Positions 42,801 to 50,428 of a stretch of 64,000 nt of DNA are shown one piece after another. The stretch is from Fimbriimonadaceae bacterium. GTDB taxonomy: Bacteria > Armatimonadota > Fimbriimonadia > Fimbriimonadales > Fimbriimonadaceae. The stretch spans positions 21,438 through 85,437 of the forward strand of contig JAIBBE010000074.1 in NCBI GenBank assembly GCA_019694835.1, read 5' to 3'. Positions within the stretch are counted from its first letter, which is position 1. Each line of letters begins with the position of its first letter. Under the pieces are notes generated by a model that saw only the letters and a program-made list of their open reading frames with translations, ran no database searches and was not told the origin of the DNA. Position numbers and translations under genes: made by a program.

Positions 42801-43896
42801 CAGTGACTCCGTACGACCGAAGTTGAGCCGGCGTGAGCGTAAGGGTGGTGGCAAAGTAGGTGTCGTTGATGGATCCGTAACGCCGGACCTGGCCAAAGGG
42901 CGTCATCACGTCGACGTAGTCGATCTCGACGAGGTCCTGTGCAACGATCCAGAGGGTCGTGGACTTCCCGTTGGGCAGGAACACCTGCTCGCCCATCCAG
43001 TGCGGGAATCCGGTTTGCCCTTCGACCCGGCAGCGATAGTCAAGTTGAAAATCCTGCGACTCGCTGGCAAAGACGCGTCTTGCCCGGAGCCCCTGCATCA
43101 CCCCTTCACGACCGCCCCCAACCGGGGTGTAGATGGCGGTATGGCGGTTGCGATCGGCCCACTTTGGGGGCAACTGGTTGTCCGCGCCGATTGAAGGAGC
43201 GACGTGCCATCCCGTCGCCAGCGCCTGATGATATTCGGCCTGAGATTCGATGATGGGATGGTAGAGTTCGCCGGTCAGCGGCTCCTCTGCGTCCACCGAG
43301 CCCAGTTCGATGAGGCGGAAGTACCGATCGGCTACGGGATCGTACGGGAAGCCGCCAAAGTGATTGTAGAGGTAGGCGTGGTTAAACTGCGCCACGGGGG
43401 TCGGGCCGTAGCCGGGCGACATGGGGGCCGTCTGGAGCCATGCCATGAGGCTGGATACCGTTGTAATGTTCGGATTGGGAGGGGCACCATTCTCGATGGG
43501 GAACAGGCCGGTGAATGCGCCGTTTCCACACCAACTTTCCGTACCGAATACATTGACGTGGTCGCTGCCCGTCCACTCGAAGCCGCGCAAGGCAGTCAAT
43601 CCGCCGTAGTTGTTTGCGACTTGCCCGAGCTCATTCCACTCCCATGGCACGAGGCTTTCAGCATGATCGCTAAATCCGACCACGTCCAGACCGTGTATAT
43701 CGGCCCAAGCCACGGTGTCCAGCGGGTTAACGCAAAACTCGTGGTCCCCAAGCCCCCCAAAGGGAATGATCGTCCAACCGCGCCAACTGCTGCTCGTGTG
43801 GATATGCAAGTTCGCGCGCTGGATCTCGAACTGGGCATGGGCCGCCGTCATCAAGCCGACGATCAGGCAAAGCAGGGCAGACAATCTGAGGGACAT
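39805..43896 (-). CDS. Secreted PHP-like phosphoesterase plus right-handed beta-helix protein
   Basis: 1,363 aa with a clean signal peptide (LSALLCLIVGLMTAAHA). Residues ~25-380 look like a PHP-type metallohydrolase: NLHIHTSSSW, GLDVVGFSDHAES, LRGFEWTGSDHVNVFGT and FNHAYLYNHFGG supply His/Asp metal ligands. Residues ~400-1180 are parallel beta-helix repeats (VVKFEQSNSYEWKGRIDLQG, FENCYDGVQGNSLSLSV, IDNNVFDGNGYGIAMGSC), with two nearly identical ~177-residue blocks encoded by a DNA-level tandem duplication. The last ~160 residues form a beta-sandwich. Beta-helices of this kind bind or cleave polysaccharides; together with PHP the activity is open. TAAGAT lies 18 nt before the SD-led ATG. Confidence 0.8.
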   Translation of the reverse strand: MSLRLSALLCLIVGLMTAAHAQFEIQRANLHIHTSSSWRGWTIIPFGGLGDHEFCVNPLDTVAWADIHGLDVVGFSDHAESLVPWEWNELGQVANNYGGLTALRGFEWTGSDHVNVFGTESWCGNGAFTGLFPIENGAPPNPNITTVSSLMAWLQTAPMSPGYGPTPVAQFNHAYLYNHFGGFPYDPVADRYFRLIELGSVDAEEPLTGELYHPIIESQAEYHQALATGWHVAPSIGADNQLPPKWADRNRHTAIYTPVGGGREGVMQGLRARRVFASESQDFQLDYRCRVEGQTGFPHWMGEQVFLPNGKSTTLWIVAQDLVEIDYVDVMTPFGQVRRYGSINDTYFATTLTLTPAQLRSYGVTANDEACVYLRIHFENGNDAISAPIWFKDRTYVSGRQPEDWVWTEDRSPYIINGTFTILAGRTLTIEPGVVVKFEQSNSYEWKGRIDLQGTLRAIGAEGSPVTFTSTNDNSVGGTTGTGTPQVYDWLGIQPYGSGLVELEHCVLRYGSSLVSGSNVSITTRSTLFENCYDGVQGNSLSLSVTGCTFRHCSAGINIGSTAGPVIDNNVFDGNGYGIAMGSCTGVGFDGNLFRNQIVYAASLSNCSGDLTFEGPTGSGNAKGLYLAQCTTTADTAFKTASGFPHIIIGYSLTIPAGVTLTVEPGVVVKFENHVYSEYQGRIEVAGTLRATGTASSPAIFTSIDDHSAGGNTGTGTPQVGSWRSIYPVALDGAVIELTHCRVSYAQQGVSANVHRTSGNWYSATVVLQSSTFRDCGTGVELDNYYGSATTAQITGSTFENCYVGLRLTRINAPIVNQNVFEANRYGLEMAQCAGVGFNGNVFQNQREYAAVLSGCTGDLTFQGSAGSGNARGLYLSNCTPTVNTTFRTASGFPHIIIGYSLTIPAGVTLTVEPGVVVKFENHVYSEYQGRIEVAGTLRATGTASSPAIFTSIDDHSAGGNTGTGTPQVGSWRSIYPVALDGAAIELSHCRVSYAQQGVSANYHRTGGNWYSAAVVLQSSTFRDCWTGVMDNYSQSATTAQITGSTFENCSVGLRLTRINAPIVDNNVFEGNSYGIVMAQCTAVKVRSCTFAHDDIALYASSSTGDFAANILAYSRVAIQGQGSGMEWVGNVLFDNETNYEGVTPGKGDQYIDPRFVDAESGDLHLRSDSPCIDLIPLEWISPAILDDIDHHKRPVGEGLEPGADEVTDAVIVLPSVFQVAPWRIESGGLSDLFEADENRLLLEAARVRGSNDDLILAIEGIAENPHPLDLRLLFTLAADVPGATYQVEFFNFESQGFEVIRSTPCPLSDTSFEAGEYVKAGRFVEPGTGRVKARLRFRLGGGAPKTGWHVRLDQAVWRLGQP
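40706..41232 (-). repeat. Intragenic duplication, copy 1
   Basis: Nearly identical to 41450-41979 (offset 744 nt, becoming 747 nt after a 3-nt indel), in frame. Between about 41040 and 41232 the copies are almost base-for-base the same, so the duplication is recent or kept alike by gene conversion. Confidence 0.85.
41450..41979 (-). repeat. Intragenic duplication, copy 2
   Basis: Partner of 40706-41232; encodes the same beta-helix rungs (IGYSLTIPAGVTLTVEPGVV). Copy 2 has one extra codon near 41548 relative to copy 1. Confidence 0.85.
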
Positions 43897-43957
43897 AGCC
43901 TTCTTCCACCACCTATCTTACATGACCTCGTCGGGAATTCCAACTTTCCAAGCTCCA

Positions 43958-45274
43958 TCACTTCCCGATGCAGAAGTCGTGGAAGATGCGGTCGATCATG
44001 TCCTCGCTCGCCGTCTCGCCAGTGATTTCCCCCAAGTGGCGGATGGCGGCGGAGAGGCCGACGGTGATCAGGTCATCGGGACCGCCGTGGGTCAGCGTGT
44101 CAAGAGCTTGGGTCAGGGCGGAACGGGCCTCGCGCAGGAGGGGCTCGTGGCGGGCGTTGATCGCGACCAGGTCGCCCACTTCGGTGATCTCCGCCTGATC
44201 CTGAACCCATTCCGCCAACCCCTGGCAACCCGTCCCGGTGAGGGCCGAAATCCACATCCCCTCGCCGTGCGTCTCCACCAAGTCAGCCTTGTTGGCGATT
44301 TTGAGCAGTCGCTCGGGTTCGATCTCAAGCCCGTCCAGCAACGCCTGATCCTCGCGCGTCCAGCCCTGGGTTCCATCGTACAGAAACCAGACGGCGTGAA
44401 CGGACTTGACTGACGCCACCGTCCGCTCAACCCCCATCGACTCGACCTCGTCGTTGGTCGCGCGAAGTCCGGCGGTGTCGATGAGCACGCAGGGAACGCC
44501 GCCCAGGTCGACCGTCTCCTCCAGCGTGTCGCGAGTCGTGCCAGGGATGGCGGTCACAATCGCGCGGTCGCGGCCGAGGAGGTGGTTCATGAGCGAGGAC
44601 TTGCCCGCGTTCGGTCGCCCGACAATCGCGATTCGGAGACCTTCACGCAAGATCGCCCCCGATCGCGCGGTAGCGAGGAGGCGGTCCAAGCGATTGACGG
44701 CCTCCGTCATGGCTTGTGTCAGTTGATCTCGATCCAGCGGACCGATCTCTTCTTCGAAGTCAACGTGCGCCTCCAATGTGGCGAGCGAAGTCAGCAGCAA
44801 GTCTCGGATAGTGCGAACCTTCCGAGACAGTTTGCCCTCGCGCAAGAGGTTGGCGGCCTGAAGCTGAGCGTCCGTTAGCGATTCGACTGTATCGCGCACC
44901 GCCTCGGCTTGGATCAGGTCGATTCGGCCGTTCATGAAAGCGCGAATCGTGAACTCGCCCGGCTCAGCAAGCCTGGCCCCAGCCGCGATGCATGCCTCGA
45001 TCAGCAGTCGCACCGAAGCGGGCGAGCCGTGGAGACTCAGCTCAACGCTCTCCTCGCCGGTATAGCTGTGCCCCTCCGCAAACGGCAGGGCCAAGCCGTC
45101 GTCGCCGTGAACATAGTGCCCGTAAACCACCCGATGCGATTCCGGTTCGAGAGGCAAGGAAGGGAACACAACGCGCCCAATCCGCCACGCCTCATCACCC
45201 GACAATCGCACAATGGCGACGGCCCCGCGCGAGGGCCCGGTGATCGGGGCGACGATCGTGTCGAAGTGACTCAC
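43958..45274 (-). CDS. mnmE: tRNA modification GTPase MnmE
   Basis: 438 aa from GTG 45274, slightly shorter than E. coli MnmE (454). The N-terminal tetrahydrofolate-binding domain has TIVAPITGPSRGAVAIVRLS, and the helical domain has GEFTIRAFMNGRIDLIQAEA. The inserted G domain shows G1 GRPNAGKSS, G2 PGTTRDT, G3 DTAGL and G4 NKAD. The C-terminus DRIFHDFCIGK has the conserved CxGK. With MnmG it installs the carboxymethylaminomethyl or related modification on U34 of several tRNAs. No mnmG is in the window. The next gene in the same direction ends 5 nt before this start. Confidence 0.97.
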   Translation of the reverse strand: MSHFDTIVAPITGPSRGAVAIVRLSGDEAWRIGRVVFPSLPLEPESHRVVYGHYVHGDDGLALPFAEGHSYTGEESVELSLHGSPASVRLLIEACIAAGARLAEPGEFTIRAFMNGRIDLIQAEAVRDTVESLTDAQLQAANLLREGKLSRKVRTIRDLLLTSLATLEAHVDFEEEIGPLDRDQLTQAMTEAVNRLDRLLATARSGAILREGLRIAIVGRPNAGKSSLMNHLLGRDRAIVTAIPGTTRDTLEETVDLGGVPCVLIDTAGLRATNDEVESMGVERTVASVKSVHAVWFLYDGTQGWTREDQALLDGLEIEPERLLKIANKADLVETHGEGMWISALTGTGCQGLAEWVQDQAEITEVGDLVAINARHEPLLREARSALTQALDTLTHGGPDDLITVGLSAAIRHLGEITGETASEDMIDRIFHDFCIGK

Positions 45275-45278
45275 GCGG

Positions 45279-46112
45279 TCATTGTGTCTGGGGCGGCGTG
45301 ACTTCGTCCTGGGTTGCCCGGTGCAGTTCGCCGCGCGCCACTTCTTCCATGCGAAGCTGTTCGAGGACCGTCCGGATCGAGCTTCCGCCGCTGAGCTGAT
45401 CGGTCAGCGTCGGCATCGAGTTGCGCAGGGACTCGACGCGGTCAGCAAGCTCGCGCAGGGTTTGAATCTCCGACTCCACATTCGTGCGAATGGCCGCCGA
45501 ACTCTCCGGCACTTTCTGCAAGACGCCCACCTGGTTGAAAATCGAGACGATGGCGTCGGTCATGGCGGTCTGGATGGATGGGCCAAGCTGTTCGATGGCC
45601 GGACTGCCGAGGCTCGACCCTTCGATCCGCATCAGCCCATTGAGCCGGTTGTACTGAAAGGTTGCCGCTTCCAAAAGTTCAAAGGCGACAGGGTGGATGA
45701 CCTGCGAGCACGTCCGTTGCTCGCGTTTCCAGCCAAAGCCGCTAAGCCCCTGGGTCTGGCTGGGCCCGTACCACCCAATATGCTGCATCAGCCTCATCAT
45801 GAGTTGCTGTCCCTCCGGCCGGAGCTTGACCTGCGGCTTGACCTCCCGCGACAGTCGGCGCCTCCAAGCCAAAGCCACCCCACCCAGGACGACTGACGTA
45901 ATGCCGCAGGTAACGCCGCCAATGATGAACCCGATATTGCCCTTCTGCAAGAAGGTCGCCAGCCCAAAGAAGGTCAGCGCCATCGCGCCTTGCACGACCG
46001 AGTTGACCGAGACGGCAAGCAAGCCGCCACGCGGCCCCACATTTGCGCCGCTGAGTATCGACCCCCGATCCCAGATGAACCGATCGAGTGACGAGTGCTG
46101 GCTTGGGTCCAT
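45279..46112 (-). CDS. Hypothetical membrane protein upstream of mnmE
   Basis: 277 aa from ATG 46112. The frame is open 40 codons further, but that extension would overlap a convincing divergent small gene. Two membrane helices at ~45-105 (VNSVVQGAMALTFFGLATFL, FIIGGVTCGITSVVLGGVAL) are followed by a large soluble helical part (~110-277), Gln/Leu-rich with a coiled-coil-like end (VESEIQTLRELADRVESLRN). Stop and mnmE start are 5 nt apart, so they are likely co-transcribed. No known family. Confidence 0.75.
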   Translation of the reverse strand: MDPSQHSSLDRFIWDRGSILSGANVGPRGGLLAVSVNSVVQGAMALTFFGLATFLQKGNIGFIIGGVTCGITSVVLGGVALAWRRRLSREVKPQVKLRPEGQQLMMRLMQHIGWYGPSQTQGLSGFGWKREQRTCSQVIHPVAFELLEAATFQYNRLNGLMRIEGSSLGSPAIEQLGPSIQTAMTDAIVSIFNQVGVLQKVPESSAAIRTNVESEIQTLRELADRVESLRNSMPTLTDQLSGGSSIRTVLEQLRMEEVARGELHRATQDEVTPPQTQ

Positions 46113-46151
46113 GGTGGTGAATACGGTCCTTTGGGCCTGCGCGGTTGCGGG

Positions 46152-46157
46152 TAAATT
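46152..46157 (+). promoter_or_regulatory. -10-like hexamer TAAATT, leaderless start of the 54-aa gene
   Basis: TAAATT with a 6-nt spacer (GAGGCG, which could also serve as a weak SD if transcription starts upstream) to GTG 46164. Confidence 0.5.
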
Positions 46158-46163
46158 GAGGCG

Positions 46164-46328
46164 GTGAATCGCGGTTTCGGGTGGTTTTTCTTCGGTCTCC
46201 TCAGCGGCGTCGTCGGGACTCTGGCTTGGCAACGCTTCCGCGAACGTTACGAGGAGTCGCAGGGTGTGGACTGCATTTCGGAAGGCATCGAGCGCCGCCT
46301 GGACCAGATGGAAGCGGTTTTGGACTGA
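46164..46328 (+). CDS. Hidden 54-aa single-pass membrane protein
   Basis: GTG start; the translation has a short basic N-terminus, one membrane helix (FGWFFFGLLSGVVGTLAWQR) and a charged amphipathic cytoplasmic tail (CISEGIERRLDQMEAVLD). The arrangement resembles YtxH-type small membrane proteins but without clear homology. Support: a hydrophobic-to-charged transition typical of a real protein, a correctly spaced -10-like hexamer, and the fact that accepting it fits the shorter start of the divergent membrane gene. The two genes would share a 51-nt divergent promoter region. Confidence 0.65.
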   Translation: MNRGFGWFFFGLLSGVVGTLAWQRFRERYEESQGVDCISEGIERRLDQMEAVLD

Positions 46329-46405
46329 CCTAAGTGGGTCTTATAGGTCAAATAGGTCGTATCGGGCCTATCCCTTCGATAGACCCCATCTTGGGTTCAA
46401 AATGC

Positions 46406-46411
46406 TATACT
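46406..46411 (+). promoter_or_regulatory. -10-like hexamer TATACT, leaderless start of lipA
   Basis: TATACT with a 7-nt spacer (TTCCCCG) to ATG 46419; no SD can fit. Confidence 0.6.
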
Positions 46412-46418
46412 TTCCCCG

Positions 46419-47303
46419 ATGACCCAGCGCCTCCCTGAGTGGCTGACGATCCGGCTTCCTCGACCCGAACAGATCAAACAGGTCGAGCACATGATGCGGG
46501 ACAAGAACCTCCACACGGTCTGTGAGAGCGCCCGCTGTCCCAACCTCCCCGAGTGCTGGAGCAAGCAGACGGCGACCTTCATGATCCTTGGCGACACGTG
46601 CACGCGAAGCTGCGGATTCTGCGCGATCAAGGTCGGCAAAGGCCTCGAACTCGATCCGTTTGAGCCCGTCAACGTCGCGATGACGGCCAAGAAGATGGGG
46701 ATGAAGCACGTGGTCGTCACCAGCGTCGCCCGAGATGACCTTCAGGACGAAGGCGCGACCCAGTTCGCCCGCACGATCGAGATGCTGCACAAGCACATCC
46801 CGCACATTATCGTCGAAGTCCTTACCCCAGATTTCAAGGCCAAAGTCGACTGCGTCAAGACCGTCACCGACGCGCACCCCGAGATTTACAACCATAACAT
46901 CGAGACCATCGCGCGGCTCCACAAGGTCGTCCGACCCCAGGCCAAGTACGATCGTACGTTGCGGGTGCTTGAGATGGTCAAGGAACTGGACCCGACGATT
47001 TACACCAAGTCCGGCATCATGCTCGGCCTCGGCGAGACTCGCGACGAGGTTCTTACCACGCTCAAAGACCTCCGCGCGGTCGGGGTTGATGCCGTGACCA
47101 TCGGCCAGTACCTGCGCCCGACCATGCACCACCTGCCGGTCGTCTCGTTCATCCATCCCGATGAATTCAAGGAGTACGAGCAGATTGGGGAGGACATGGG
47201 ATTTGCCTTCGTCGCCAGCGGCCCGTTCATCCGAAGCTCGTACAACGCTATCGCATTCAGTGAGAAAGTGATGGCAGAGCGCCTTGCACGCGTCGGTGTG
47301 TGA
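46419..47303 (+). CDS. lipA: Lipoyl synthase
   Basis: 294 aa, the normal length. Auxiliary cluster cysteines C35-x4-C40-x5-C46 (CESARCPNLPEC), radical SAM cluster C61-x3-C65-x2-C68 (CTRSCGFC) and the C-terminal RSSYNA whose Ser ligates the auxiliary cluster. GLGETRDEV and GQYLRPT are further LipA landmarks. It inserts two sulphurs into octanoyl-E2/H-protein, producing the lipoyl group that the pdhA/pdhB complex needs. lipB is not in the window. Confidence 0.98.
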   Translation: MTQRLPEWLTIRLPRPEQIKQVEHMMRDKNLHTVCESARCPNLPECWSKQTATFMILGDTCTRSCGFCAIKVGKGLELDPFEPVNVAMTAKKMGMKHVVVTSVARDDLQDEGATQFARTIEMLHKHIPHIIVEVLTPDFKAKVDCVKTVTDAHPEIYNHNIETIARLHKVVRPQAKYDRTLRVLEMVKELDPTIYTKSGIMLGLGETRDEVLTTLKDLRAVGVDAVTIGQYLRPTMHHLPVVSFIHPDEFKEYEQIGEDMGFAFVASGPFIRSSYNAIAFSEKVMAERLARVGV

Positions 47304-47342
47304 TGAACACGGCGCTGGGGCGTCAAACTAAGTAGTTCGCCT

Positions 47343-48947
47343 ATGATCGCTGCTCTACTGATCCTTCAGGCCGCCCAAGGCCCCGTCGTCGCTCCGGAGA
47401 TACCGCCTGGTGCCAACAGCACCTTCCTCAGGAACTGCCAGGAAGTCTGCGAGGCGCTTGATCACAAAGACTGGGCGGCAGCACAGAAGGCACTCGTCCA
47501 CTTGCCGACGACCCACATCACGCTCCAATGGGACGACAAGGCAGTCCCTGCCGGCCGTCGATCGGAGTTGGCCAAGGCCCGAGACGAAGCGATCAAGCTG
47601 TGGTCGGATGCTATTCCCGAAGTCAAAGTCACCATCGCAGCCAAGGGTCGCATCAAGATCAGCTTTGCTCCTGACTTGCCTCCCAATCCCGATACCGTTG
47701 GACCTGCCGGCGCCGTCTTTTTCACTTCGAATGACCCCAAGGACCCCGCCGTCGAAGGGGTGATTGCTTTGGTGAGAACGGAGCAGCGTTTCTCCATCGA
47801 ATCAAAGGAGGTCACCAACGAGGTCGGTTATGCGATCGGCACCTACCTCGGGCTTGAGCGCAAGCCCGGCGTTGGTGCGGCCATGTCGCGGACCGAGGAG
47901 ATGTACCGCCGCACGTTCTTGGTTGCGACACCGGAGATGCAGGTCGTTCGGGAAACCCAGAAAGTCGTGGCGCAACTCACGGATTACACCAAGCGCAAGG
48001 TTCAGGTGAAGCCAGCTAAACCGCAGATCTTCCTCTCCCAATCCGAGTTCAAGCCCGAACCAGTCTCGCAAGGCGATCCGCTCGTCATGAACCTCAGCGT
48101 TACGAATCGGGGCAACTCGACACTGCGCTTCTTCGTGATTCCCGACTGCACGTGCTTCAGCTTGGCGTATGATCGCAGCATCCCTCCCGGCGAGTCGCGA
48201 CTCGTGAGGATCGGCATCGACACCCTGCATTTCACAGGCAACCTCGAAAAGAACCTGCACATCCAGTCTAACGATCCCGATGCGGGTGTTCGCAAGATCA
48301 ACTTCAGGATGCGTGTCGATCCCATGTACCGATTCCTGGGCCTGCAATCGAATGATGTAATGTACGTCGACCAAACGACCGAGGGTGAGGTCTTCTTCAT
48401 TCCCAATCCCAAAAAGCCCCTCGTGCCAACCGGAGCCGTTGTCGAAGGCGTGAATGGCACGGCAACCCTGGAGCCATGGGAAGGTTCGCTCCCGGATCGA
48501 GCCTCGGGTGAGGCGGCACAGCCGCGCAAGGGCTATAGGATCAAAGTCTCGCTCAAGGGCGATATCCCACCTGGGCGGGCTGGAGTCAATGTGGTGGTTA
48601 AGACCAACGATCCTGAGTGGCCTGCCATCCGGACGAGCTTCATGGTGCAGCGAGGCATCATCTCGCTGCCCATCGTCGTCTACTTCGGCGAAATCAGCAA
48701 GAACCCAACTCGGGCTTGGACTCTGGTTACACGACCCGGCCGCCCATTCAAGATCACGAAGGTGGACAGCGACAATCCGTTCTTCAAGGGTGAGGTCGAG
48801 CCAACCAAGGAGGGTGATTACAAGCTGATCGTCCAGTATCTTGGCGGTTCGGATTTCGGCGACATTCGTGCGAAGATGATCCTGAGCACGGACGATCCCA
48901 GTCAGCCGACGGTCGAGATTCCGGTTCAAGCCCTGGTGCGCGGCTAA
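47343..48947 (+). CDS. Exported DUF1573 protein with a degenerate matrixin-like N-terminus
   Basis: 534 aa with a weak signal peptide (MIAALLILQAAQG). Residues ~60-190 follow the outline of a matrixin/zincin: RIKISFAPDLPP, TVGPAGAVFFTSND and NEVGYAIGTYLGLERKPG, where HExxHxxGxxH would be expected. Both zinc histidines are replaced (NEVGY), so peptidase activity is not expected. Residues ~225-335 are a DUF1573/ASH-type Ig domain (LVMNLSVTNRGNSTLRFFVI, CTCFSL, GNLEKNLHIQSNDPD), followed by two more Ig-like domains with ...NDPEWP and STDDPSQPTVEIPV. It is followed directly by a cytochrome gene. Confidence 0.8.
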   Translation: MIAALLILQAAQGPVVAPEIPPGANSTFLRNCQEVCEALDHKDWAAAQKALVHLPTTHITLQWDDKAVPAGRRSELAKARDEAIKLWSDAIPEVKVTIAAKGRIKISFAPDLPPNPDTVGPAGAVFFTSNDPKDPAVEGVIALVRTEQRFSIESKEVTNEVGYAIGTYLGLERKPGVGAAMSRTEEMYRRTFLVATPEMQVVRETQKVVAQLTDYTKRKVQVKPAKPQIFLSQSEFKPEPVSQGDPLVMNLSVTNRGNSTLRFFVIPDCTCFSLAYDRSIPPGESRLVRIGIDTLHFTGNLEKNLHIQSNDPDAGVRKINFRMRVDPMYRFLGLQSNDVMYVDQTTEGEVFFIPNPKKPLVPTGAVVEGVNGTATLEPWEGSLPDRASGEAAQPRKGYRIKVSLKGDIPPGRAGVNVVVKTNDPEWPAIRTSFMVQRGIISLPIVVYFGEISKNPTRAWTLVTRPGRPFKITKVDSDNPFFKGEVEPTKEGDYKLIVQYLGGSDFGDIRAKMILSTDDPSQPTVEIPVQALVRG

Positions 48948-48962
48948 AATGTCCCTCCGGTC

Positions 48963-49023
48963 CCCCTCTCCTGCGCCCCCAAGACTCTCATGCACAGCCG
49001 ACTTGCGCGGCGGAGGAGAGGGG
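48963..49023. repeat. Imperfect inverted repeat between DUF1573 and cytochrome genes
   Basis: CCCCTCTCCTGCG (48963-48975) and CGGAGGAGAGGGG (49011-49023) are near-complementary arms resembling the G/C-rich arms of the REPIN-like elements, just before ATG 49044. Confidence 0.5.
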
Positions 49024-49043
49024 CTAGGGGAGAGGTGCCAGGC

Positions 49044-50390
49044 ATGAACTTCAAGCACCTAGTTCCAGTGATCCTCGGCCCTGCTCTCCTGGCCTTGAGC
49101 CTCCATCCGTGGGAGGATGGAGGCATTCTCCGTACCCGTACCGCTGGCGTCCCGCCGGCATCCGGCAAACAGACGCCAACGGCAACGGAGCCGGCGGGAC
49201 GCCAGCGGAACGAAGAGGCCGACTTGTTCATCGCTGGTGACTTTTCCGGTTATCTCTCCCCATGCGGCTGCTTCAAACCCATGATCGGCGGAATTCGCCG
49301 CCTAGCGACGGCAATCAAGACGCACGACAAATCGGGAAAGGCCGTTTTCATCGCCAATGGTGCCCTGGTCAAAACTAACGGCCGACAAGATGAGATCAAG
49401 GCAGAAACACTCGCTGAAGCGCTGAAATCCATGAACGTTGCCGCAGTCGGATTGACAGCGGACGACGTGCAGCTTGGTCCCGGCAATGTTGCTTCACTTG
49501 CAAGACTCTCCGGAAACAAACTCGTTTCGGGTTCGCTTGCTCAAAGCGACCTACCCATTGCGCTTGAGAAAGGGCCATTTCTGTTCGGCAGCGCAAGCAT
49601 GCGAGCAGGCGTGATCGCGGAACGACTTTCCACCCAGCCTGTGCCGCCTGAGAAGGTCGCCGAATCTCTGGTCGAAGAGGCCAAACAAGCGGACAAAGTG
49701 CCCGTTCTTCTCTTCGACGGCAACGAGGAAGCGGCCCGGACCATCGCCGCAAAAACCCCCGGCCTCAAGCTCTTGATCTTCCGTGCGTCATCGCGCCCGG
49801 CCGAGAAGATCGAGAAGGTGGACGAGTGCGTACTCATCAGTCCATCCGAACGGGGCAAGTTCCTGGTCAAGCTCACCTGGACGGGCAGGGAATTCCAGAC
49901 GCCGACCGTGATCGAACTCGGCCCTGAGCACAAGGACGATGTGGTGGCGACGCGCCTCTTCAAGAACTACGTGGAACGGGTCAAAGGCGAGAACCTACTG
50001 GATCGCGTGCCGAGAGAGGCTTCTGCACCCTTCGCCGGTTCGCAGGCATGCGCCTCTTGCCATTCCGACGCCTACGAGGTGTGGAAGAACTCCGCCCACG
50101 CTCATGCCTTGGCCACGCTAGAGAAAGAGGGACAGGATCGTGATCCGGACTGCACCGGTTGCCACGTCGTCGGTCTCACCTCCAAAGGCGGTTTCATCTC
50201 TCGCAAGGAAACGCCAAAACTCACCGATGTCGGATGCGAGAGCTGCCACGGTCCTGGGGCTGAGCATGTTGAGAAGCCGACCGAGATGCCGATGAAAAAG
50301 GTGGGGCGTTTTTCGTGTCTCAAGTGCCATGTACCTGACCACAGCCCCGGATTTTCGTTCCAAGCCGCGTGGGACAAGATCAAGCACTGA
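49044..50390 (+). CDS. Multiheme c-type cytochrome fused to a 5'-nucleotidase/UshA-like domain
   Basis: 448 aa from ATG 49044 with a hydrophobic leader (LVPVILGPALLALSL). Residues ~60-310 look like a metallophosphoesterase/5'-nucleotidase-like domain (ADLFIAGDFSGYLSPCGCFK, GIRRLATAIKTHD, AVGLTADDVQLGPGNVASLA); canonical metal histidines are mostly lacking. Residues ~325-445 hold four heme-binding CxxCH motifs (CASCH, CTGCH, CESCH, CLKCH), as in the cytochrome c554/c' group. A periplasmic electron-transfer role is likely. The segment after the signal peptide (~residues 20-55) is encoded by two palindromes, so part of the linker seems to come from inserted repeats. Confidence 0.85.
   Translation: MNFKHLVPVILGPALLALSLHPWEDGGILRTRTAGVPPASGKQTPTATEPAGRQRNEEADLFIAGDFSGYLSPCGCFKPMIGGIRRLATAIKTHDKSGKAVFIANGALVKTNGRQDEIKAETLAEALKSMNVAAVGLTADDVQLGPGNVASLARLSGNKLVSGSLAQSDLPIALEKGPFLFGSASMRAGVIAERLSTQPVPPEKVAESLVEEAKQADKVPVLLFDGNEEAARTIAAKTPGLKLLIFRASSRPAEKIEKVDECVLISPSERGKFLVKLTWTGREFQTPTVIELGPEHKDDVVATRLFKNYVERVKGENLLDRVPREASAPFAGSQACASCHSDAYEVWKNSAHAHALATLEKEGQDRDPDCTGCHVVGLTSKGGFISRKETPKLTDVGCESCHGPGAEHVEKPTEMPMKKVGRFSCLKCHVPDHSPGFSFQAAWDKIKH
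49099..49124. repeat. 10-bp palindrome inside the cytochrome gene
   Basis: GCCTCCATCC/GGATGGAGGC with a 6-nt loop (49109-49114), within codons just after the signal peptide. Confidence 0.75.
49141..49208. repeat. REP-type palindromic doublet inside the cytochrome gene
   Basis: Perfect 19-bp arms (49141-49159 and 49190-49208) around a 30-nt spacer, read through in frame as AGVPPASGK ... EPAGRQRN. The arm resembles the single element at 63768-63786 (CCGCTGGC-N-TCC-N-GCCGGC). Confidence 0.85.
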
Positions 50391-50428
50391 TCAAAGAACG
50401 TACAATAGAGAGGTAAGGAGAACGAATC

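Noticed and set aside
46113..46232. 40-residue N-terminal extension of the membrane protein before mnmE
   Set aside because: It would overlap the divergent 54-aa gene and its -10-like hexamer; ATG 46112 keeps both genes intact.
47802..49058. 418-codon open frame on the minus strand
   Set aside because: Antisense of the DUF1573 gene and crossing its 3' gap; no recognisable protein features.
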